64,000 bases of DNA from Leptospira montravelensis (GTDB lineage: Bacteria; Spirochaetota; Leptospiria; Leptospirales; Leptospiraceae), in assembly GCF_004770045.1 (NCBI RefSeq), contig NZ_RQFO01000016.1:1-64000 (forward strand), written 5' to 3'. Position numbers and translations under genes: made by a program. Every line of letters begins with the position of its first letter. The first letter of the stretch is position 1. Shown piece by piece: positions 55,465-63,394 of this stretch. Below the pieces are notes generated by a model that saw only the letters and a program-made list of their open reading frames with translations, made no database searches and was not told where the DNA came from.

Positions 55465-55728
55465 CTAATTCCAATTATTTGTTTTTGGCTTTGCAATATT
55501 CACTTTCATTTCACGGTTTAGAATATTTTTTCCGTTTAAATCATTGATTGCATTGTCTGCATCTTTACGTTCTTTCATTTCGATAAAACCGAAACCTTTT
55601 GAACCACCAGTATACTGGTCTGTAATGATTTTCGCAGAAGATACTGCTCCGTGTACTGAAAAAAGCTCATTTAACTTGTTTTCTGTCATTTCGTAAGAAA
55701 GGTTGCCTACATAGATATTTACTGACAT
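55465..55728 (-). CDS. RRM RNA-binding protein, copy 1
   Basis: An 87-residue single RNA-recognition-motif protein. RNP2 is IYVGNLS (residues 5-11). RNP1 is KGFGFIEM, with the invariant Gly and aromatic residues intact. NDLNGKNILNREMKVNIAKPK closes the fold. Such small RRM proteins are common in spirochaetes and cyanobacteria and bind single-stranded RNA, often under cold or stress control. GAGGAAAT precedes the ATG. The gene and its promoter (55762-55790) lie in a direct repeat shared with the copy at 59905. Confidence 0.92.
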   Translation of the reverse strand: MSVNIYVGNLSYEMTENKLNELFSVHGAVSSAKIITDQYTGGSKGFGFIEMKERKDADNAINDLNGKNILNREMKVNIAKPKTNNWN

Positions 55729-55800
55729 TTGATTTCCTCAAATTTTAATTTTGACTCTTAAATTTTAATGAATTAGAAACGACTTTCCAAAAAGGAAATT
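55470..55800. repeat. Direct repeat unit 1 (RRM gene plus promoter)
   Basis: Nearly identical to 59910-60240, at an exact offset of 4,440 bp. The upstream 75 bp (55726-55800) look identical in both. The match ends sharply at GGAAATT (55794-55800), after which the flanks differ. Confidence 0.9.
55762..55790 (-). promoter_or_regulatory. Promoter of RRM copy 1
   Basis: On the minus strand: TTGGAA (complement of 55785-55790), a 17-bp spacer and TAAAAT (complement of 55762-55767). It overlaps a TTTCC-TTTTT-GGAAA hairpin and lies entirely inside the repeated unit. Confidence 0.6.
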
Positions 55801-56106
55801 AGGTAAAAACACAACGAAAATGCAGGGGAAAACTTTTAAAGGAGATCAGGATGCAAGAAAGTGAGGACTACTTAGTGGTTAAAAAAACGTATATACTTTG
55901 AATCTGTTACCAACTAAATATAGTTCCATTTAAATAGCAAGATCTATTATGTTTTTTTTTACTAAAGAACTGCTTTGAATTTTGATCAGTATTCCGTTTA
56001 AATATACCAATTTATTACAAATTTTTTGACTTCCAAACTTTGACATCGAAATTTCTTGATAAATATACCAATCATTCCATAGTTCCATATAACGACGATT
56101 TTGCAT

Positions 56107-59100
56107 ATGAAGAGACTGTCATTACCCCTGGTATTTTTTTTTCTCTCTTCCTGTACCTTGCCTTCGCTTGCAAGAGATCCTCTAGAATATCTAACCTTCT
56201 TACGTTTTTTCACAGGCCCTCAATTTTCGGGACATAGTCTTGGTGGTGCTGTCTCTGGACTCATTTCCGGAACCTCTGTTACCTTGACCAACAACAAAGA
56301 TTCGGTTACGGTTTCAAGTGATGGTAATTTTACATTCCCGACAAAGCTTAGTTCTGGCCAAAATTACAATGTTAGTTTTGTTACCAATGGCTCGGGACTC
56401 ACATGTTCCATAGCCAATGCTCAAGGTGTGGTCCAAAATAGCAGTATAACAAATATTAGTATCACATGCGGTGCTGGCGCAAACTTCCATGAAGTAGGTG
56501 TGAATGTTTCTGGTCTCAGCGGTAGTATTACCGTCCAAAACAATGGGGCAGATACTCTAAACATTGCTACAAACGGATTAACAAAATTTACATCTCTAAT
56601 TTCTACAGGATCTAATTATGCTGTCACTCTCACAGCACAGCCAACCGGCACAATCTGTTCGTTTGATGACCCCACTCTGACTTTAGGGACAATGGCGGCG
56701 GCAAATGTTACGATATTTATTACTTGTGTGAATGGATATATTGTAGGTGGAAACATCCATTCCACAGCAAGTTCGGATTTGGGCACGAATCTAATTGGTA
56801 GGCAAACATTCATAAAGACATTTGTTGGTTCTTTTCCATTCAATTCGGGTGGAGGTGGTGCAAATCCTGGCGGTGCTGCTGCCAGTGCCGGACCAACGGC
56901 TGCTCGTTTTAGTGGCCCCAATATGATCACAGCTGATAGTAATTTTGTTTACCTTGCTGATTCGATCAATGCTGTCATTCGTAAGATTGACAAATCGAAC
57001 GGAACTACCACCATCTTAGCTGGTGGAAATTCTGGAGGTGGTATAGTTTGCCCAGGAACAGTCACTACCAACTGTAAAGATGGAGTAGGCACTGCGGCAG
57101 AATTCAATGGAATCACAGGTCTTACCAATGATGGGAATAATTTATTTGTTTTAGAATCAAGTGGAAGAAGGATTCGTAAGGTAAACTTAGCTACCTCCGT
57201 TGTTTCTACTTTTGCTGGTTCTGGGACTGCAGCAGCAGCAGATAACACATCAGGAATTCTTGCTTCCTTCAACAGTCCAAGTTGGATTTCGCTTTTTAAT
57301 GGGAACCTCTATGTTGTAGATCGAGGAAATTGTACAATTCGCGTCATTAACCCCATCACTACAGCGGTGAGCACACTTGCCGGTGGACCCACTATTTGCA
57401 GTTTTGCGAATGACCCAGTCGGAACTAACGCACGTTTTGTCTCACCAATCGCTATAGTTGGCCTCGGTAACTACCTTTACGTCACTGATATTGGTGTTGG
57501 TGGCGGACATAAAATTCGTAGAATTGCCCTTTCGGGAACCAATGCAGTGGATACAATTGCGGGAGATGGAGTGCAAGCTTCTACCGATGGAATTGGGACT
57601 TTGGCACAATTTAACGATCCTCATGGAATTACAACCGATGGTACCAATTTATTTATATCTGAATGGTCAGGCCATAAAATAAGACATTTAAACCTAACCA
57701 CAAATAAGGTCACAACACTTGTTGGTAGTGTTTCCGGGTATTCGGACAACACTGGAGGGAATGGTCTTTTGAATTTTCCCGGTTATCTATTGTCAGATGG
57801 TCAAAATATTTACATTGCAGATACTGGAAACCATTCTCTCAGAAAAATAGAACCATCTGAAGTTTTACGTTATACTTTCGATGGAAACACAAACGATTCC
57901 ATTGGAACTAATAATGGTACTATTGTTGGTTCCCCTACTCTTACAACTGATGAAAATGTTCTGGCCAGTGGAGCATACGAACTACATGGGGGTGGTGACT
58001 TCATCAAATCCACCACAGATATCATTACTCCTCAGATTTCTGATAACCTCACCATTTCTGCCTGGGTATTTCCTGAAGGGGGAACCGGTTCCCAGTTTAT
58101 CTTTTACAATGGACAAGGTGGGACCAATGGATATGGCCTCAGTTTTAATAGTGCAGGTTCATCACGGAAATTGATAGTTTCTCTTGGTGCCGTAGGACCA
58201 AGCGGGAATACTACAATGGGATTACCTCTCAACCAATGGTCACACGTAGTACTCCAACGTTCCTATCCAAATTGGAAAATCTACATCAATGGATTACAAG
58301 ATCCTGTGGTATTTACGACAAACCCAATTCCTCCCACAGGCACGTTCAAGGTGGGTGACGCAGGAAATGGATTTTATTTCAAAGGGAAAGTTTCTGATGT
58401 TCGTTATTTTAAGGGAGCCATCGATGATGAATCCATACGACGAATGGCGGTTCAAATTCCTGCAGGTCTTGTCACCTACTATCCGTTCAACGGAAATACA
58501 AAGGACTATGGCACAGAAAAAAATGATTTAACAGTAACTGGAGCTGCACCCACCACCGATCGTAACGGGAACCCAAACGGAGCTTACTACTTTAACGGTG
58601 CCTCCTTTATGCAAAAATTAAGTCCCACTGGATTGCCAATGGGAACTAACCCAAGAACCATTTGTGGTTGGTTTAATAAATCAAGTACTATTGGGGAATA
58701 CATCGTGGGATATGGTACTTTCACAACTTCGCAAGGGAATGGGCTTGTAGTTACGGATACCGTCACAGGTATGTTTGGTGTAGCCAATGATGTCACAATC
58801 GGTCACGAAGGTTTTCGAAACCAATGGATGCATCTCTGCGGGATCTATAGTTCCGGAAATGTTGAAGTTTATGAGAATGGAGTTTTACGTGTTTCAGATA
58901 CGAAATCTTGGTCTACAGTATCTGGCCCAAGCCTAGAAGTAGGTAGACGGCTCGATGGAGCCGGCCAATTTTCAGGTGACCTCGATGAAATTCGGATTTA
59001 TAACCGAGTTCTTTCTTTATCCGAAATCCGTACGCTCTCAGGTGCATATCCGACACAAGTTACCACCTGGAACCAAACACCTGCTAGCAGTAGTTTGAAA

Positions 59101-59814
59101 TTTTTTCTTATGCCGGAAGCAGCATCCTTTGGACCAGGAGCTTGCAGTGGCGGGGCAAATTGTATCGGGATTGTGGACGACCGGAGTGGGAATGGCCTTC
59201 ATGTGAGCCAAGCCACGGGAGCCCAACAACCGATTTTTAACGCTACAGGGATCAATGGATCCAAGGCGATACGTTATTCAAATTCGGCAGGAACAGTTTT
59301 ATCGAGAGCTTGTACTCCAGAATTCAACTCTCCCGCAAACACCATCTTTGCCGTGTTTAACGATATGGAAGGTTCAGGAAATGATGGAATATTTCATAAT
59401 GGAACCAGTGGGAAGTTATTGTATTTAACAGATGGAGGGGGAGGAAAACTTGTAAGTTTGTTTGATCAGGTAATGAATACTCCTAGGTTAGTTACGGATT
59501 TATCTTTTTATACAGCCAATACAATCACCCTCCTCTCTCTAGAATACAATGGGACATCTGGGAATATATATAATGCTGGTGGTGTCGTGAGTTCTACTAG
59601 TTCGGGACCTCCTACCTACAATTGCGGAGGTGGAAACCTTGATATTGGTAGGTTTTATTTTGGAGGATTACCTCCAGGTGATGGTGATTATTTCGATGGT
59701 TTTATGGGAGATTTAATTTATTACGACCAAGCCCTATCCACAAGTGATAGAGAAATTGTAGAGTGTTATCTTTCTAATAAATACAGCTTACCGGTAAACC
59801 ATTCCTGTAAATAA
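56107..59814 (+). CDS. Giant NHL/LamG-repeat surface lipoprotein
   Basis: A 1,235-residue protein. Signal MKRLSLPLVFFFLSSC with lipobox LSSC (Cys at about 16). Two ~80-residue beta modules come first, starting SLGGAVSGLISGTSVTL and EVGVNVSGLSGSITVQN, each ending ITC. A Gly/Ala-rich linker leads to an NHL beta-propeller (about 270-590) with repeated IRKID, VDRGNCTIRVINP and IADTGNHSLRKIEP units. Three LamG/concanavalin-like domains follow: LRYTFDGNTNDSIGTNNGT, VTYYPFNGNTKDYGTEKND, and a last one ending FDGFMGDLIYYDQAL. ATG at 56107 is preferred to TTG at 56101. The domains suggest carbohydrate or matrix binding at the cell surface. It is flanked by the two RRM direct repeats. Confidence 0.85.
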   Translation: MKRLSLPLVFFFLSSCTLPSLARDPLEYLTFLRFFTGPQFSGHSLGGAVSGLISGTSVTLTNNKDSVTVSSDGNFTFPTKLSSGQNYNVSFVTNGSGLTCSIANAQGVVQNSSITNISITCGAGANFHEVGVNVSGLSGSITVQNNGADTLNIATNGLTKFTSLISTGSNYAVTLTAQPTGTICSFDDPTLTLGTMAAANVTIFITCVNGYIVGGNIHSTASSDLGTNLIGRQTFIKTFVGSFPFNSGGGGANPGGAAASAGPTAARFSGPNMITADSNFVYLADSINAVIRKIDKSNGTTTILAGGNSGGGIVCPGTVTTNCKDGVGTAAEFNGITGLTNDGNNLFVLESSGRRIRKVNLATSVVSTFAGSGTAAAADNTSGILASFNSPSWISLFNGNLYVVDRGNCTIRVINPITTAVSTLAGGPTICSFANDPVGTNARFVSPIAIVGLGNYLYVTDIGVGGGHKIRRIALSGTNAVDTIAGDGVQASTDGIGTLAQFNDPHGITTDGTNLFISEWSGHKIRHLNLTTNKVTTLVGSVSGYSDNTGGNGLLNFPGYLLSDGQNIYIADTGNHSLRKIEPSEVLRYTFDGNTNDSIGTNNGTIVGSPTLTTDENVLASGAYELHGGGDFIKSTTDIITPQISDNLTISAWVFPEGGTGSQFIFYNGQGGTNGYGLSFNSAGSSRKLIVSLGAVGPSGNTTMGLPLNQWSHVVLQRSYPNWKIYINGLQDPVVFTTNPIPPTGTFKVGDAGNGFYFKGKVSDVRYFKGAIDDESIRRMAVQIPAGLVTYYPFNGNTKDYGTEKNDLTVTGAAPTTDRNGNPNGAYYFNGASFMQKLSPTGLPMGTNPRTICGWFNKSSTIGEYIVGYGTFTTSQGNGLVVTDTVTGMFGVANDVTIGHEGFRNQWMHLCGIYSSGNVEVYENGVLRVSDTKSWSTVSGPSLEVGRRLDGAGQFSGDLDEIRIYNRVLSLSEIRTLSGAYPTQVTTWNQTPASSSLKFFLMPEAASFGPGACSGGANCIGIVDDRSGNGLHVSQATGAQQPIFNATGINGSKAIRYSNSAGTVLSRACTPEFNSPANTIFAVFNDMEGSGNDGIFHNGTSGKLLYLTDGGGGKLVSLFDQVMNTPRLVTDLSFYTANTITLLSLEYNGTSGNIYNAGGVVSSTSSGPPTYNCGGGNLDIGRFYFGGLPPGDGDYFDGFMGDLIYYDQALSTSDREIVECYLSNKYSLPVNHSCK

Positions 59815-59904
59815 GGAAACTAACTTGGGGGAGAATACAAATATTTCAGTCCTTAGTAAAATGAACTAAGAACTGAAATATAAAAAAATAAAGTTATGTA
59901 AAAC

Positions 59905-60168
59905 TTAATTCCAATTATTGGTTTTAGGTTTTGCGATATTCACTTTCATTTCACGGTTTAGAATATTTTTTCCGTTTAAATCATTGATAGCGTTATCTGC
60001 ATCTTTACGTTCTTTCATTTCGATAAAACCGAAACTTTTTGAACCACCAGTATACTGGTCTGTAATGATTTTCGCAGTAGATACTGCTCCGTGCACTGAA
60101 AAAAGCTCATTTAACTTGTTTTCTGTCATTTCGTAAGAAAGGTTGCCTACATAGATATTTACTGACAT
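59905..60168 (-). CDS. RRM RNA-binding protein, copy 2
   Basis: An 87-residue near-duplicate of the protein at 55465, differing at only two residues: Ser to Thr in VSTAK, and Gly to Ser in RNP1 (KSFGFIEM instead of KGFGFIEM). The RNP1 Gly is strongly conserved across RRM proteins, so RNA binding by this copy may be altered. The 5' region, ribosome-binding site and promoter are the same as copy 1. Silent differences near the 3' end show that the copies are not perfectly homogenised. Confidence 0.92.
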   Translation of the reverse strand: MSVNIYVGNLSYEMTENKLNELFSVHGAVSTAKIITDQYTGGSKSFGFIEMKERKDADNAINDLNGKNILNREMKVNIAKPKTNNWN

Positions 60169-60240
60169 TTGATTTCCTCAAATTTTAATTTTGACTCTTA
60201 AATTTTAATGAATTAGAAACGACTTTCCAAAAAGGAAATT
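59910..60240. repeat. Direct repeat unit 2 (RRM gene plus promoter)
   Basis: Partner of 55470-55800, same orientation, 4,440 bp away. Recombination between the units would delete or duplicate the giant lipoprotein gene. No terminal inverted repeats or transposase are present. Confidence 0.9.
60202..60230 (-). promoter_or_regulatory. Promoter of RRM copy 2
   Basis: The same TTGGAA-N17-TAAAAT arrangement as copy 1, on the minus strand, with the same overlapping TTTCC/GGAAA hairpin. Confidence 0.6.
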
Positions 60241-60698
60241 GGTTCCATCTTAACTTTTTTCTCATCACAAAACAATAAACTGGAATTTGAGTCGTATTCG
60301 AATTCCGAAATTGACAATTTCCATTTAGTCAATAAATTATAAAACGAAGTATGAAGTTCTATTTTTTACTTCTAAAAATTTCAATTCCAAGCAAAAGATA
60401 AACCGAGGATGAGAACTTCCAAAGACAACAATCCATATTGGGAAAACTTGGTAGTTCCAAATCATTACAGAATTCATAAACATCCATAAAATCGTAAATA
60501 GTTGACCTAAATGTTCACCAATGAAAACCCCAAACAAAAGATGAATAGTAAGTAAAGATTCTAAACTAAAAAATATCCTTTATACAATCTGTATTTCTTG
60601 GCCTTTACTTTTATCGCAAAGAAAGTATCTCTAACATTGGTTTTTCGGTATGGGTTCTTGGATTTGCATGGCATAGAATCTATCGTGATCAAAAAAAA

Positions 60699-60892
60699 AA
60701 TGATATAAAACAATATTTAAATTCGATCCAAAACATAAATAAATAGCAAAAATAACTTTATTGGAATCTGATACTCCAGTGCTTCGCGTTGGATTTAATG
60801 TTGGATTTAATTCAAAAAATTCATTTATCAGGGCCTTTAAAGAATTAACAAAATTAACACCAACTGAGTATCGTAAAAAATACAAACCTTAG
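60699..60892 (+). pseudogene. Second AraC-family remnant
   Basis: A plus-strand fragment of an AraC HTH domain. NDIKQYLNSIQNINK reads to a stop at 60744. After a frame change, AKITLLESDTPVLRVGFNVGFNSKNSFIRAFKELTKLTPTEYRKKYKP reads to a stop at 60890. The second part is a nearly perfect AraC C-terminal HTH. No intact N-terminal part is found in 60241-60698, which holds only scattered AT-rich frames. It does not align in detail with the remnant at 55075, so it derives from a different AraC gene. Confidence 0.72.
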
Positions 60893-60953
60893 CCAAAAAA
60901 ACAAATCTGAATCATTTTTTTGGCAAGGGAATCATAGCTTCATTAAGATTCGG

Positions 60954-62090
60954 TCACACTTTTCTTTCCTTTAACCTCAATGCAATGAGAAAAGAAAACA
61001 TACAAGTGATCATACCAAATTCGTAAACTGCCGCATAACCAAAGTGATTGGCAACAAAACCTGCAAGCGGTCCAGTCACACCCAATGCAAGATCAAAAAA
61101 AGCAACGTAAGCTCCAAGTGCGACACCGCGATATTTTGCCTCCATATTTTTTACTGCTTCCACACCAAATGCAGGGAACACAAGAGAGTAACCAAAACCA
61201 GTCAGTGCAGCGCCTAAAAATGCTAAAGAAGAATGATTTGCCTGCCATAACATACCTTGTCCGAGAATAGCGACCGCAGAGAAAATCAATGCAATTTTTT
61301 TACCACCATACTGATCTACCGTATGAGCAAAGAAGATACGAGCACAAACATAAGCAGTGCCAAAGACCAACATAACCCACTCTGCACCCTCCCATCCTCT
61401 TTCTCTGAATAGTAGTGTACTAAATCCTGCAATCCCTGCAAAACATACCGCAGCAAAAAAAAGACCCATTCCTTGTTTCCAAACTTTGGGAACCACTTGA
61501 TAAAATGGAATCCTCACCTGACTTGCAGGTGGAACCATTGGAACAAAAAAAGAAATGATTCCTGCAAAGATAGGAAACAGAATTGATATTACAACTCCTC
61601 CTAAAAAACCAAATTGCTTTACCATTAAATAACCTAACGGAGCTGAGATGGCTATGGATCCATACATTGCCATTCCACTCCATGCCATCACTCGACCAGC
61701 GTTGGATGGACCCACTAAACCGACACCCCAAGAAAGTGCGCCTGTAATCAGTAAACTTTCTGAATATCCTAAAATGATTCTTCCAACAATAAGACTTGTG
61801 TATCCAAAAGTACCTTGAAAATATAAAACTCCTAAACTGACAATTCCAGAAATCACAGCAAAGAAGGATCCTCGTAGGACAACCAATTTTGGTCCTTTTA
61901 GATCAGATAGGGAGCCTGAATGATGCCGACTTAATAGTGTTACAATTGACTGGATTCCAAGGATGAATCCAAGCCAAACATCACTTAAACCTAAAGTGCC
62001 CTTAATAAATCCAGGTAATGTAGCAATCGGTATACCAACAGAAAAAAAACCTAAAAGAACAATCAATGCAATAACGATAATATATTTCAT
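60954..62090 (-). CDS. Major facilitator superfamily transporter
   Basis: A 378-residue membrane transporter with about 12 hydrophobic segments (first IIVIALIVLLGFFSVGIPIATLP). The loop 2-3 motif region reads SRHHSGSLSDLKGPKLVVLRG, a variant of the MFS GxLaDrxGrrxxl signature. A second pseudo-repeat starts near FFAAVCFAGIAGFSTLLF. It resembles drug/metabolite exporters of the YfcJ/YhhS type, but the substrate cannot be inferred. The gene follows the DUF2938 gene by 21 nt on the same strand, so both are controlled from the divergent promoter region shared with the ArsR-rhodanese gene. Confidence 0.87.
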   Translation of the reverse strand: MKYIIVIALIVLLGFFSVGIPIATLPGFIKGTLGLSDVWLGFILGIQSIVTLLSRHHSGSLSDLKGPKLVVLRGSFFAVISGIVSLGVLYFQGTFGYTSLIVGRIILGYSESLLITGALSWGVGLVGPSNAGRVMAWSGMAMYGSIAISAPLGYLMVKQFGFLGGVVISILFPIFAGIISFFVPMVPPASQVRIPFYQVVPKVWKQGMGLFFAAVCFAGIAGFSTLLFRERGWEGAEWVMLVFGTAYVCARIFFAHTVDQYGGKKIALIFSAVAILGQGMLWQANHSSLAFLGAALTGFGYSLVFPAFGVEAVKNMEAKYRGVALGAYVAFFDLALGVTGPLAGFVANHFGYAAVYEFGMITCMFSFLIALRLKERKV

Positions 62091-62111
62091 ATAAAATTCC
62101 TCAAACTAAAC

Positions 62112-62606
62112 TTAACGGAACAAAACATTTGTTAAAACAGCAGTTCCATAGAGTCCAAGTCCATATACCGTATGAATGGCAATATTTCTAATTCTAACTT
62201 GGAATGGTTTTGGCGTTTTGGAAGCAGCAATTCCCATTCCCATTGCAGGTTGCATTAAAAACCAAGGAGCCAATATAGTCCCTACGCCAACAAGAATTGA
62301 TGGTATTATCGTTGGATTCACTAACCACCTTTTACCCCAAAGTATTGGCAAAAGTAGTGAAAATAAAATTCCTATCAAATAATGTATGGCCCAACCCAAT
62401 TTGGTTTCATTTGGGATTACCTCTGCCTTTCCAATGGATGTATGGAAAATTTTTCCGCGTGATATATGGCCAACCCAACGTCCCAAAAGTCCCAAATCAA
62501 GCGAACTCACTCCAACTGTTTTTTGCAAAAGAAACCGCCAAACATCCATAGTTGCCGTAGCACCAACCCCAACCAAAAGGATCTTCCAATAACTTTCTAA
62601 CTCCAT
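62112..62606 (-). CDS. DUF2938-family membrane protein
   Basis: A 164-residue integral membrane protein with four hydrophobic segments. It matches the DUF2938 family: LLVGVGATATMDVWRFLLQ, LLGRWVGHISRGKIFH, GWAIHYLIGILFSLLLP, APWFLMQPAMGMGIAASKTPKP and a C-terminal HTVYGLGLY. The family function is unknown. I choose ATG at 62606 because GGAGG stands 5 nt before it; the ATG at 62621 is poorly placed. It is the first gene of an operon with the MFS transporter. Its start lies only 19 bp from the large inverted repeat at 62625. Confidence 0.82.
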   Translation of the reverse strand: MELESYWKILLVGVGATATMDVWRFLLQKTVGVSSLDLGLLGRWVGHISRGKIFHTSIGKAEVIPNETKLGWAIHYLIGILFSLLLPILWGKRWLVNPTIIPSILVGVGTILAPWFLMQPAMGMGIAASKTPKPFQVRIRNIAIHTVYGLGLYGTAVLTNVLFR

Positions 62607-62624
62607 AAAAGCCTCCAACAAATC

Positions 62625-62660
62625 ATTATATCATTCAATAATTCAATTGATTGATATAAT
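62625..62660. promoter_or_regulatory. Symmetrical divergent promoter/operator
   Basis: ATTATATCATTCAAT (62625-62639) and ATTGATTGATATAAT (62646-62660) form a 15-bp inverted repeat with one mismatch and a 6-bp centre. Each arm ends in a perfect -10 TATAAT, facing outward: minus strand at 62625-62630, plus strand at 62655-62660. A regulator bound here would shut both promoters at once. ArsR-family binding is inferred from the neighbouring gene. Confidence 0.72.
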
Positions 62661-62734
62661 GTATACAATTTTCCCAAACCTTTTACAAAATTTCTTGCAG
62701 GAAAACAGAATCACCAATTTTATTGAGATAATAT

Positions 62735-63361
62735 ATGGGAAGTATGGAAACTATTCCACGGATGAGTGAGGTTGCGGGAATGCTCGGAAACGAATCTCGC
62801 TTAATTTTACTCCAACTTCTTTCTGATGGCGAAAAATCAGTAGAGCTTTTATCAGAAGAGTCAGGTATTCCCGTAGCAAACACCTCACAACACCTCCAAG
62901 CATTAAAAAAAAACAGTATGGTGACTACACGTAGAGACGGGAAAAGAATTCTTTATCGTTTGGAATCAGGCCCGTTAAAAGATTTATTCTACGCACTGGA
63001 AAAGTTTGCAGTATTTAGCATTGCCGGATCACAAGGCCTTACCACTGGAACTACCGTGACAACCAAACAAAACCTCAACATCGCTGAACTTCAAAAGAAA
63101 ATCAAATCAGGAGGGATTCTTCTCGTTGATGTGCGCTCTAAAGAAGAATTCAAAAAAGGACATATCCCGGAAGCAATCAATGTTCCATATAATGACCTAT
63201 TGACTCATAAATTTCCTAAAACCAAAGAGGTGATCGTATATTGTCGAGGACCACTTTGTTTGTTATCAGTGAATGCATTAAATCTATTAAAATCGCGAGA
63301 AATAAATGTTTCTCGTTTTGATGGAGGATTTAGCAGTTGGATGAAAATTGAGGAGAAATAA
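62735..63361 (+). CDS. ArsR-family regulator fused to rhodanese domain
   Basis: A 208-residue two-domain regulator. The N-terminal winged helix (about 8-85) includes RMSEVAGMLGNESRLILLQLL, ELLSEESGIPVANTSQHLQAL and the wing TTRRDGKRILYRL. The C-terminal rhodanese domain (about 115-208) has LLVDVRSKEEFKKGHIPEAINVPYNDL and the active-site loop VIVYCRGPLCLLS with the catalytic Cys. ArsR-rhodanese fusions are known and are thought to sense sulfane sulfur or oxidants, but the signal here is untested. It is divergent from the DUF2938-MFS operon and close to the symmetrical operator at 62625. Confidence 0.9.
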   Translation: MGSMETIPRMSEVAGMLGNESRLILLQLLSDGEKSVELLSEESGIPVANTSQHLQALKKNSMVTTRRDGKRILYRLESGPLKDLFYALEKFAVFSIAGSQGLTTGTTVTTKQNLNIAELQKKIKSGGILLVDVRSKEEFKKGHIPEAINVPYNDLLTHKFPKTKEVIVYCRGPLCLLSVNALNLLKSREINVSRFDGGFSSWMKIEEK

Positions 63362-63394
63362 ACTTAATTGTAGATGTTTTAGAAATAACTTTGA

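Noticed and set aside
55465..60240. Composite transposon bounded by the RRM repeats
   Set aside because: No transposase, terminal inverted repeats or target-site duplication; simple segmental duplication fits better.
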